In this document: positions 1 through 8,891 of the stretch, piece by piece
How the letters are laid out: the number at the start of each line of letters is the position of its first letter
Position numbering within the stretch: position 1 is the first letter of the stretch
Assembly: GCF_000003605.2 (NCBI RefSeq)
Contig: NW_003151255.1
Coordinates: forward strand, 409,672-455,409
Reading direction: 5' to 3'
DNA from: Saccoglossus kowalevskii
Lineage: Eukaryota > Hemichordata > Enteropneusta > Harrimaniidae
DNA: 45,738 bases
Translations under genes and position numbers: made by a program
Notes under the pieces: generated by a model
The model's database searches: none
What the model was told of the DNA's origin: nothing
Seen by the model: only the letters and a program-made list of their open reading frames with translations

Positions 1-619
1 CATACATGACACGCTGACAACTGCGTCCTAGTAATATACCAATATTTTGGTCTGTGTGTTTGAAGCACCACCATCGACGTAATACAATTGTTTAGTTTCA
101 GTGTATTTAAGGGTGCCATATACGCCTTTGGTATTGTTTTTCCAAACTGATGTTTCCATATAAAATGTACTGAACCACGAAAAGCAATCAATATATTGAT
201 GGAAAGCCTATTTTTCACTGGATGTGAAATCGACAAGATAGTGTGTGCATGGACGAGTATAGTCACGTAATCTCTGTGTAAACACAGAATGACATTTTCG
301 GTCAAAAAATAATTGAACTGTCCAATGAATGAACAAATTTAGTAGAACATTTGCAACAACACAGTTTTTCAGACGAAGCTCACCACCATTCTGCGCTATT
401 TGAGATATATATCAACATGATAGTTGGGAAAGAAATAATAATTTAGCTATCTTGAAAAAACAATGCGATCTGGTTCTCTCCGGTATTCAGAAATTAGAAC
501 GTAATTTCGAAACAAATAGGAAAACAGAACAATCCATTGCATACGTCAACTGGATGGAACCTGTGTCATGCGCATGGCACGTTGTGGCGACTATGGCGTG
601 TTCGTTGCAATGTGCTCAC

Positions 620-769
620 CTCCAGTCTGACGATTTGTGATCCCATACCAATATCGGCGCTGACGAACACAAAACGATTGCCACCATTTTCATCCCCGAC
701 AATATAAGCACGACTGTATAGCCGTTGGTGAATTCCTCCTGTCTGCTGACTGAGCTTCGCATACCCCAT
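620..769 (-). CDS. ASAH2: Neutral ceramidase, coding exon 3; gene continues off the left end
   Basis: A 150-base exon, phase 0 at both ends. The acceptor is GACATTTAG above 769 and the donor is GTGAGC at 619-614. It starts with ATG GGG TAT, so exons 2 and 3 join as ...DVGM-MGYA..., as expected for the family. The 50 residues include MGYAKLSQQTGGIHQRLYSR, a strand AYIVGDENGGNRF, and VFVSADIGMGSQIVRLEV. These line up along their whole length with the N-terminal domain of neutral ceramidases. The histidine-rich zinc-binding segment (THTH...G) should follow directly in exon 4. I do not see it in 1-619, so intron 3 is longer than 619 bp and most of the enzyme, including the catalytic serine, lies outside the window. 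No stop or frameshift is visible in the 127 residues present. Confidence 0.93.
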
Positions 770-1097
770 CTAAATGTCACATGTATATGGAAATGTAAAG
801 AATATGTATACATTTAGTATGCTTCAAACATAAAAAGTGACGACACACAACGAGGGTATGTTATTTCTTAAAAGCAATGTTTAAATTATAGGATGTCACT
901 TCTTATGACAACATAACAAGGGTGTATCTGATATCTTTCAGTGGTCTGGGTTTATGGGGTGGTTTTTGCTTAAAATAGCGATAATAACTAGTTACAGAGA
1001 ATCTTCACACTTCCCTGACATAACTGTGAAATATTAACACAAAATTAATGCCACCCCGCCCCACCAACCCCTGTAGAAATAATAGTCCAATCCGTAC

Positions 1098-1183
1098 CAT
1101 GCCGACATCGGCTGCAGGTCCCGTAACATCAGCGATTCCAACACCGATCATGTACTTGGTACCAGTCGTAGCCGGCAACGCCC
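1098..1183 (-). CDS. ASAH2: Neutral ceramidase, coding exon 2
   Basis: An 86-base exon. The acceptor is ATTTTACAG just above 1183 and the donor is GTACGG just below 1098; the donor is usable but weaker than the others. It enters in phase 1 and leaves in phase 0. It encodes ALPATTGTK followed by YMIGVGIADVTGPAADVG and Met. The I-G-V-G-x-A-D-x-T-G-P-x-A-D motif marks the start of the catalytic domain of alkaline/neutral ceramidases (Pfam Ceramidase_alk). Only about 20 residues separate the membrane segment from this motif, so the stalk is short. Intron 1 spans 1184-2593 (1410 bp). Confidence 0.9.
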
Positions 1184-2066
1184 CTGTAAAATATCAACAC
1201 AATAGTCATGTAGATAACACGTTTAGTTAGCGAAACACGCAGGGGGGGTCACCCTATATTAAAACATTACACCATGTGCATTCTTGCTAAAAAAAAAAAA
1301 GGCCCCTGGGGCTGGCAGAACATTGGCAAACCATACCCCCTATTGCGGACACAATTTAAATTTAGTAGAGCAGACATATTGAAGAAAAATCACCCCCTAT
1401 TGCAGCCTATTGAGAACATCCTACCCCCTATTGCGAGTATCTCTGCCGTTGGTTTTTTTTTTTTTTGCTCTCAATTGGTGTCACTCGTTGTTTTATGGGT
1501 CAGCCAATTTGGGGCCCAGGGTGGTGTTCGTGCGTAATTTTGTATTTATTAATAATTAGTAAAATTCGAACATTAGAGATCAAGACGAAAGACACCAATA
1601 ATAACACAAACTCAGAAACGAAGACATGCGTCGGTTATACAAATGTCGCACGCCCGCTTACTTTTTTGAGGAAACTAGTTCACTAAAAAATTTTTAAAAA
1701 TCTGACTTATTTTTGTTTCTCGAAAATTGCAAACACTTGTCATTGAAGTTAAAAAAAACAAGACTTTAATCATGCAGTAGTAGCAAGAGTTCAATGCCGA
1801 TGATGTAATTCATGATGTAACGCATCGAGCAATGTATAGAACGTCGAGCTTGCTACTACAGTAACATTGGTCAGAAACAACTCGGTGAAAACACGCTTCG
1901 TATCTGGCAAGGTTGTGTGCTTAATCAAGACTATGTATCGCAAATCCATTGCCGCATAATTTGTATCACTTTCTTTATACGCCAGTCTATGAAACGCGCG
2001 ACATTAGATTGTTTACGTTACAGTACCAGTAAATCTAATATGGAAATCTGATGATTGCCTTCCATC

Positions 2067-2170
2067 TATTTTTAAATGACGGCTAAAGATCATGGAGGAT
2101 CATGGGTGACTGCTTTATTGTATGTGTAGCATGTCACCTGTATCCCTAACAATGTAAATAAATAAATTAA

Positions 2171-2253
<83 letters not shown>

Positions 2254-2307
2254 ATTAATTAATTAATTAATTAATTAATTAATTAATTAATCCGTCATTT
2301 AAAAATA
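2067..2307. repeat. Inverted arms enclosing the microsatellite
   Basis: TATTTTTAAATGACGG at 2067-2082 is repeated as its exact reverse complement at 2292-2307. The two 16-bp arms enclose the TAAA/TTAA tract, giving a potential foldback of 241 bp. It may be a small inverted-repeat element in which the tract has expanded. Confidence 0.75.
2157..2291. repeat. TAAA / TTAA microsatellite
   Basis: A run of AAAT tetramers (about 2157-2255) passes into AATT tetramers (about 2253-2291), inside ceramidase intron 1. Confidence 0.95.
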
Positions 2308-2593
2308 ATTAATTAATTAATCAGTTGCCTCGGGTGTTGTCCGTCGGGTTGCTTTATGAATCACCTTGTATCAAACACCCAATAAAAAAAACATTACTCT
2401 TAGAAATAGTCAGGATTTCAGACATTTAGGCGTTATAAGGCACATGGATAAACATAAAAGAGGAAGAGTGGTGGGAATCAGCAATCATAATCCGGAAAGT
2501 GACACCACAAGTCCAAAATAAAATAAAATCACCTGACAAGTATACTACATGTGAAAGTCCATTTAAGTTAAACATTATATAGGATGCACTTAC

Positions 2594-2765
2594 TCGCTTG
2601 GGCGAGGGCGTCTTGGTCGTCGGCGGGTGATACGTAATAAACACCCATGGCGATGAACAAACCTAAAACTGCTAAGGCAAAACATGTGATGACAAGAGTT
2701 GACCATTTCTCTGCTGTCGTTCTTTCCTTAACGACCATTGTGGTGGTATTGTCGCAACTGTGTCT
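2594..2765 (-). CDS. ASAH2: Neutral ceramidase, coding exon 1 (N-terminal membrane anchor)
   Basis: First coding exon of a minus-strand neutral ceramidase gene. The exon begins after a good acceptor (TTTTTGCAG, ending at 2766), which implies a further untranslated exon upstream. The ATG is at 2738-2736. It encodes 48 residues plus one base: a short basic cytosolic tail (MVVKERTTAEKW), then a hydrophobic segment at about residues 13-36, then an acidic stalk (SPADDQDALAQA). This is a type II signal-anchor layout, as in vertebrate ASAH2, but I see no Ser/Thr-rich mucin box. The donor GTAAGT lies at 2593-2588, phase 1. Joining to 1183 gives an Arg codon (A+GG) and keeps the frame. Family knowledge: the enzyme splits ceramide into sphingosine and fatty acid at the cell surface or outside. 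The assignment rests on exons 2 and 3; the anchor alone is not diagnostic. Confidence 0.85.
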
Positions 2766-3000
2766 CTGCAAAAACACACACAAAAATAACTATGTGGTTC
2801 CGCTTTTCCGTGTGGAAGTGTCGATGTATTAATTTGTTGTCAAGAATCTATATCGGTACGCAATGACTACACATCAAAATACGTGGGTACTGTACAATGT
2901 TTAGCGTACATTGGCGTTACGGATGATGTGGGTACGATATTCCTATCCGACTGCACTGTATTCTGTGAGGCTCACAACTTTGAGAGATTGGCTTTGCATC
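2766..3000. other. Upstream flank or leader intron of the ceramidase gene
   Basis: Sequence upstream of the acceptor at 2766 on the minus strand. It should hold the first intron of the leader and perhaps the promoter. I see no clear TATA box or start site. Confidence 0.3.
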
Positions 3001-3009
3001 GAATTGGAG

Positions 3010-3160
3010 GGGCTAATCTGCACTGGCTCGGAAGGTTGTAAATGATTAGCTAGTTTGAATTTGCATAACAATACTGACAATGAACGTGCATTCAACGCCA
3101 CAAGTTTTTTTGTTTTTTTAGCCAATCAGAATTCATCTTCCGAGCCAGTGCAGATCAGCC
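3010..3160. mobile_element. 150-bp MITE with 24-bp inverted ends and 9-bp target duplication
   Basis: The left end 3011-3034 begins GGCTAATCTGCACTGGCTCG. The right end 3137-3160 is its reverse complement over 24 bp with one mismatch. GAATTGGAG occurs directly before (3001-3009) and after (3161-3169). A 9-bp target duplication is the hallmark of Mutator-like transposases, so this is probably a non-autonomous MULE-type element. It lies just upstream of the ceramidase leader. No coding capacity. Confidence 0.8.
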
Positions 3161-3169
3161 GAATTGGAG

Positions 3170-4330
3170 CGTTAACAACTGTCCGTTCCGAGTGATAGTG
3201 TTCTTAGTGCACCGAAACAAAATCACAGTAATGTTGTTGCAGTGAGTAGTTTTCATTCGAATAACGGGAATATTATCTAATTGAGCCTATGAATGACAGT
3301 GGCTTCCATTGATCTTCAAAATACTAAAGTAAATACAAATAAGCTGCTAAGTGTTCTAATAGATGCTAAGGTACTAAAAACAAGTTAAGGTTTTATAACG
3401 AAGAAGCAAATATTTTGTTATGAAAAGAGCCTTTAATATCATTTAGCTCCGTGCATTAAGGTTATTTGAGATCATACTCTCACATTTGCCACCAGGCCGT
3501 GAATTTCGACAATTTCCAGCATATTCATAAGCCTCGTGACTTGAAGGGGAATCTTCCAAATGCCCCTTTAAATAAATTTGGTGATGTAACTGGCGTGGGG
3601 GCTGTTCAGTATAGTCTGTTTCCAAGAGTAGCTAAATGCTATTATATTAATACAAAACTGTACATTTAATATATTTCCTTACTGTTGTTTGTTATGTATT
3701 GATGTCATTGCCTTGTAAACTAAATAAATACACAATAGAGCGAGGGGAGATAGCTTGACATCCACACATCCACTGATAACGTACACGCATCGGGCTACTG
3801 GCCAGACAAATAAACAATCGGAGATTGGTTTCTATCAGATATACTAGTATTGACCACTTTTAAAGCTGTGTTAATTCTAGAATATGACCTACATCTATGT
3901 TTACCACAGGGTCCGTCGTCCACCACCTCGTACCAGACATTTGTGTATTTGTCAACTATACCTGTCATCATTTATCTTGCATGAGGTAGAAGTTGAATAT
4001 GCGATTTTAGCCAGTTTACTCGTTTGGAGACGCAATTTCTTGCTATTCCGCCGACTTTTTTATTTCATATATAATATTTGAATTTATTATATTGTTACGG
4101 TGCTGAGATTATCGACATGAGGTTTCAATATTACGACCAAAGTGAATAAGCTCATACTGCTTGGGCTACCGCCAAAGAAGTTATAGTAGCCTTTGCACCA
4201 AGCGTTTTAAAATTGAGAGATATAGAATCTTATTCTACTTTGGGCCTGTTATATTTTCAGTATTACGCTGTAATGTTTGTACACGGACCGGACCTAGGAA
4301 AGCAATTAACAATTGGCCACATATACCCCA
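3170..4330. other. Non-coding stretch
   Basis: AT-rich DNA between two MITEs. Open frames here (for example 3443-3669 and 3884-4081) look random and lack matching splice signals. Nothing recognised. Confidence 0.5.
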
Positions 4331-4635
4331 TTAAAGGGCGGTGGTCGTCGCGCCGCACATGTGCGACATTTGTGTTGATAAACATTGATTTACCCATAAT
4401 CCAAAGCGTTTTTTCTAATGAAATCATGGGTACAAGTCTTGTCATGGGCGTCACTTTCACTAATTACCAACGGCAACTCGTTTGATACCTCCCAAACACA
4501 CAAAAAAAATTAATTAAAGCTTAGTAACCTCTCAGTTTGTGCTAGTTGGTGAGCGCGACAGTCAAAATCGCCATCTTTGTTTCTTTTGAGACCCATATCT
4601 TGCGCATGCGCGGCGCGACGACTACAGCCCTTTAA
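4331..4635. mobile_element. TTAA-flanked MITE, copy 1 (305 bp)
   Basis: TTAA at both ends (4331-4334, 4632-4635) encloses inverted ends. The left end reads AGGGCGGTGGTCGTCGCGCC. The right end, read inward, is AGGGCTGTAGTCGTCGCGCC. A TTAA target duplication is typical of piggyBac-like transposition. A second copy at 38276-38574 matches in ends, size and interior (shared stretches include GACATTTGTGTTGATA and CATCTTTGTTT). No transposase; non-autonomous. Confidence 0.8.
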
Positions 4636-7600
4636 ATTCAAAATTCAAAAATTGTCTGTTTCGTATTGCAGAGGTTATGTACACACTCAGGTTTACTACT
4701 GTTAGATGGGCAAGGTTGCTGTGTTACGCGTGTCCTTGACTTTGTTGATTTGGCTGATACTGATAGTTATTATTTTTAATCTCTGAGTCATCCGAGATTG
4801 ACACGAGATTTATTTGACTATCTGTCGGTGTCATTATATAAATATAAATATACGGGTAGGTCAGCTTATCCGTCACAGCGGAGAAAATCATAATAGAGCA
4901 GAAGTGGTGATATCGGAGGCTGATTGAACTTCGTAAAAAAGTCCGAAGTTCCGAGCAAAGATCACAATTGTTGCTCTACATCGTACCATGCATCGATAAC
5001 AATGAGCTCATTTGATGGATCGATAATCCAGTTACGCGTTGGAGCATATATGCAAGAAAAGATTTGATACGTCGAAACAAACTGTCAACAAACAAACGAC
5101 TCTCTCTGATTGGTCTGACTGTTGGGTGTTAGCGTCGTGTTGCCAATTAGAAACAATCTATGTAGCTTTTGCATTGACTCCGATAATGGTGTGAGTCCTT
5201 GACAGAAAAGCTAATATAAATATGTGAAGATGATACAGTAAATAGGGTAGCACTGTAATGATGTTTACTCCATGAAAGTAAACATTTGCTGTCTTCCTGT
5301 GTACACGATGATTCATATTGGAACCACCACAATATAGTTATGGGTTCGCGATAATTTATTATGCGTCTTTCATTTATATTTTCATGGCCCAATGATTGTA
5401 TTATTGACTTCTCGTTTTTTGGGGGATGGGGCATTGGCGGTTTTTATATTTCATATTCGAGATATACATATACTACATTTGTTTCTTCACTCCTTCGACT
5501 TCAACCAAATTTCTCAATTTACTTACACGATGATTGTTTATCATATTTTGTGTATATTTACCATACCAGGAGGGGAGCCATCGGGCTACTGTATTTCTAA
5601 TCATTAAGTATTTATTTGGGGGTCGATGGCAAAATAGTGGTAATAAAGATCAACTTGTGTTTGTATTATTGAATTAAAGTCAGTGAATATTTTCTAGACG
5701 TCTTGCCCCCAAAATGTTTGGTACATAATATTATTGAATCACGCTGGTATGAGTATATAGTTAACACCTTGGAGACTAAATGCTCTCTACTATGAAACAT
5801 ACGAAGCTTGGTGACAGTGTGTGCCGTGGGAGTCGTTTTTGCATACCTTGACAGCAATTGAATTCGCAGTTTGCAGATGCTGTGGTTTGGACATGATCCA
5901 AATTCCTAGCTATAAAAGTATAATTTAGGAGCAAGACTCCTTGTTTAACCCGTGTTTAACATAACATGGTTTATATTTTCTGTGACAATACTATACAGTA
6001 AGAGTCCCTAGCCGAATAACTATTCCCTGATACCATTCCACCATTGTGTTTTATACATATATACATACATAATCTATTATTACAGGAGATATATTCTTAA
6101 TCAATTCGGTAATCTACGTCGGATCAATGTCGTCAATTTAGGCATCTATATCGTACAGGCTGACCCATGAGATTGTTCGACAGACCGTTGTGTACAATAA
6201 GCATGTACATATTTTCAAAAACGTGCTGGTAAATAGCTCAAACCTACCGTAAATTATGAAAATTGGCACCTCCTCCCCGTGCGTTGCAATTCGCTCACTG
6301 AAGTCGAGATGTCTTCATTCGATAAGCAAAGAGATAACGCTACCTATCTGACACATCCACAAATAACTGTGATGCCAGACACGTGACTCAAATTCGTCCT
6401 TTCGTGGGAATATATAGGGCAAAGTTACTCACATTTACAACCCCGGGTAGATAGCGTCGGACGTGTATTGTCCATGGCGCCAAACATAAGCGGTGCGTAT
6501 TTTGAAATCAACAATTCATATAGAGAAATCGTTGTTTTTCCAAGTCGAGTACATTTAGCTAATTAGTGAGTGCGTGACATGATGAGGATTAAAAAAGATC
6601 GATTTTGAGAACGGCACCCTAGAGAAAAATGTATGTCTTTGTCACTTTAGAGAACAAGACGTATGAAGGAGAGAATGAGTAGTCATGTGACATGCAGTGA
6701 TATAGTCTCGAGTCACACGGGACATTACGAGAACGTGAATTAGCGGCACGTCGATTTGAAATCACCATTACACAACAAATCAGTTTTCATTTTAAAAGCA
6801 GACGGGGTAAATTAAAATATTTATTACAAAACCATGCAATTTTTTTTTACAATTACTATAACAAATACATATATAAAAAATCTGAAATTACAAACAAAAT
6901 AAACTATTCATCACCTTCAACACAATTTAGATTACCAAAGAATAAAACAAACTAAAATATTTTTATGTGCCGATTTGAAATCGACCAACAAATATTATTC
7001 TTAATTTATATTGTAAACTTTGAGTCGTAAGAAACATGCATATACAGAAAAATTCGAAGCTACGTATGCTGTTTGGATTTATTTACTGCGAATGTGTGTG
7101 TTAATTCAAGCTGCATTCCCACTTTGAAATATATAAAGAACCTTTCCTACTATTTTGTGTGAACAACTTGTGAAATAATGATTTAAATCATAGACCCTCT
7201 AATGTTAAAGTCAGTTGCTTTAGAAACGAATCATGAAACATTGGAGTACTGAAGCTAGCCTGCCCAAAAAGTTGAGGTGTTTCATTACCAAATCAAACAT
7301 AATTCTTATCTGTGATCATTCAAGCCCGCTTTATTTTTGATATTTTTGTATATTTGATTTTTGGATTCCCTTGAATACGATTTCTCAATTAACTGTACAA
7401 AATCCAAAGCCCTTATGTTTACAGGGGTCAGTGAAAGGTGTTCTACGGATCACACAAAGTGGAAATGTCGGGGGACAGTGAGAGATTTTTCACAGGACAC
7501 GCAAAGTGAGAATGCAACTTTTTAAAAATTTGACGTACGCATAATATACACTATTGCAGGTCGAATAGACCTGACCGACTATAACCACGTGTATTATATA

Positions 7601-8199
7601 ATGTGTTTGTGTTTCTAACATCTTGTACAACTCATATATATCCAGGCACTGTTTGGTTGAATCATTACGCCAGTGTGTTCATGCTGTTCATACATATTGA
7701 TCCTGTGAAGAAAGAAACAAGTACGGGTAATTAATAGGTGATTTTCAGTTTACTGCGAGATCTCGCGTAATGCGTGAAAGATAAGGATCCAACGCCTGCC
7801 GCAAAAATCGAATGATTAGATTTTGAACTTTAATTTTTCATTTTTACAGTTCAATATTCTATCTTTCTGAGGGGAATATGAAGTTGAGATATTTTACTTC
7901 GTCAAAATTGACCCCCATAAAACGTGTATTAATAAGCGTGGAAATCCAAAAACAAAATAGTTTCGCGTTTGTCGAATTCTCCCTCCCAGAGTTCCTTGCG
8001 GTTAGAACACCGAAAGCATCTTTGCCAGAGCGCAGTAGTCTATTCAGTAAACGTAGTTGTGCTTGTTTATGCAATATCAACCAAATCGACTGAACCAAAG
8101 GACATCATTATGTTTAGAGTGATCTGGAAATGACATAAATAAATTTCCCGTAAATGACATAAATAAAGTGGAACAACTTCTTTTACTAAGATAACATAC
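4636..8199. other. Mostly non-coding interval
   Basis: Contains the speculative short exon at 6433-6475 and a mixed open patch at 7859-8098 that is open on both strands but unrecognised. No ceramidase-like exon 2 or 3 for the second anchor was found here despite looking on the minus strand. Confidence 0.45.
6433..6475 (-). CDS. Possible short alternative first exon
   Basis: On the minus strand an ATG in a very favourable context (GGCGCCATGG) at 6475-6473 opens 14 codons (MDNTRPTLSTRGCK) plus one base. It ends at a donor GTGAGT at 6432-6427. The donor is phase 1, as in both anchor exons, so it could join in frame to ceramidase exon 2 and give a form without a membrane anchor. It is short and rests only on start context, donor and phase; chance is quite possible. 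Confidence 0.2.
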
Positions 8200-8297
8200 C
8201 TTTAACGAACTGGCTCCGTCGATAACGACCCCTTTTGCCGCAATATCTTCTATCCCGCCAAGTATATTTTTCACTCCTACGATTGTCGTTGACTCCA
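8200..8297 (-). CDS. Second exon of the duplicate gene, unassigned
   Basis: A 98-base minus-strand exon. The acceptor is TTTTTTTCAG ending at 8298 and the donor is GTATGT at 8199-8194. Phase is 1 in and 0 out. Joined to the anchor exon (intron only 121 bp), it continues in frame as VESTTIVGVKNILGG and then IEDIAAKGVVIDGASSLK. The splice sites are good and composition is more GC-rich than the flanks, so I believe it is coding. It has no evident match to the ceramidase exon that occupies this place in the other copy, and I do not recognise the sequence. It may be an extracellular stalk preceding further exons, but I found no convincing third exon between 8199 and the ceramidase leader. The gene is therefore incomplete, decayed, or continues in exons too short to see. 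Confidence 0.6.
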
Positions 8298-8418
8298 CTG
8301 AAAAAAACAACAACAAATAAAACATGTTGAGTGTCCATGTAAATGAAACAATGTAAATGCAAAAGACAATATAACTGTAAAACGTCGACGTTGGTGGCGC
8401 CAATCAATATACACTCAC

Positions 8419-8571
8419 CTGTTTCTTGTTCCCATTCAGGTACAAACCATATAGCCATACAAATAAAGAGTACGAGAGCAGCCAGGCCAAATATGGTGAT
8501 TGCAATCGTGCACCACTTCTCAACTTTAGTTGTCTTAACACTCATTATATCTCCACTGCTCAAGGACTGCT
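8419..8571 (-). CDS. Ceramidase-type membrane-anchor exon, second copy
   Basis: Minus-strand exon with acceptor TTTTTTTTCAG ending at 8572 and ATG at 8545-8543. It encodes 42 residues plus one base, with a phase-1 donor GTGAGT at 8418-8413. The peptide has a short tail (MSVKTTKVEKW), a hydrophobic segment at about residues 12-35, then VPEWEQET. It aligns with the ceramidase anchor exon at 2594-2738 with 16 identities in 30 positions (shared EKW, IT, LFI, M). It also shares the donor phase and a leader acceptor just before the ATG, so the two exons are duplicates. It could be the first exon of a tandem gene or an alternative first exon of the ceramidase. Its phase-1 donor could join in frame either to the exon at 8297 or directly to ceramidase exon 2 at 1183. 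Confidence 0.75.
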
Positions 8572-8883
8572 CTGAAAAAAAACTATAAATATTTAAATAA
8601 CTGAGCTCAACCACCCAATGAAATAGCGGAATAGCTGTTAACCATTGCATTACGTCGCAGGATTAACTTCCAAAGAGTATTTCCCGGGCTAGCTGACTAT
8701 TTATTTGATTAAGGCTGCAGTAGATTTTCGAGAAGTTAAGTCTAAATTATTTATACCAATGTTTGATTAAACTTCACAGCCAAGTTTTTCAATATTTGAG
8801 AGTATTCTAAATGAGGATCGACTACACAACCAAACATCATCCATCGGTTTGAACTTCATTACGTTCATTTATTTACGCCTTTT

Positions 8884-8891
8884 TGACGTCA
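8884..8891. promoter_or_regulatory. Palindromic CRE-like site upstream of the 8.4-kb anchor exon
   Basis: The sequence contains a perfect TGACGTCA, the full cAMP-response element. It lies about 340 bp upstream of the minus-strand start codon at 8545, in a patch with several CpG (8878-8935). It may belong to the promoter of that transcript, since a leader exon must lie upstream of 8572. An identical octamer at 19982-19989 has no gene beside it, so the motif alone is weak evidence. Confidence 0.3.

Larger units (their letters stand above)
1184..2593 (-). other. Ceramidase intron 1
   Basis: Non-coding interval between exons 1 and 2. It holds a poly-T run near 1451, three copies of ACCCCCTATTGC (1335, 1392, 1423), and a tetranucleotide microsatellite flanked by inverted arms (2067-2307). 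No open frame here resembles a protein. Confidence 0.7.

Noticed and set aside
7859..8098. Open patch on both strands (minus frame LLRSGKDAFGVLTARNSGRE; plus frame AFVEFSLPEFLAVRTP)
   Set aside because: Considered as exon 3 of the second anchor gene. The acceptor is poor, the phase-compatible frame stops after about 36 codons, and no family is recognised. The plus strand also carries a weak ZNF143-like motif (CTCCCAGAGTTCCTTGCG), not enough to call.
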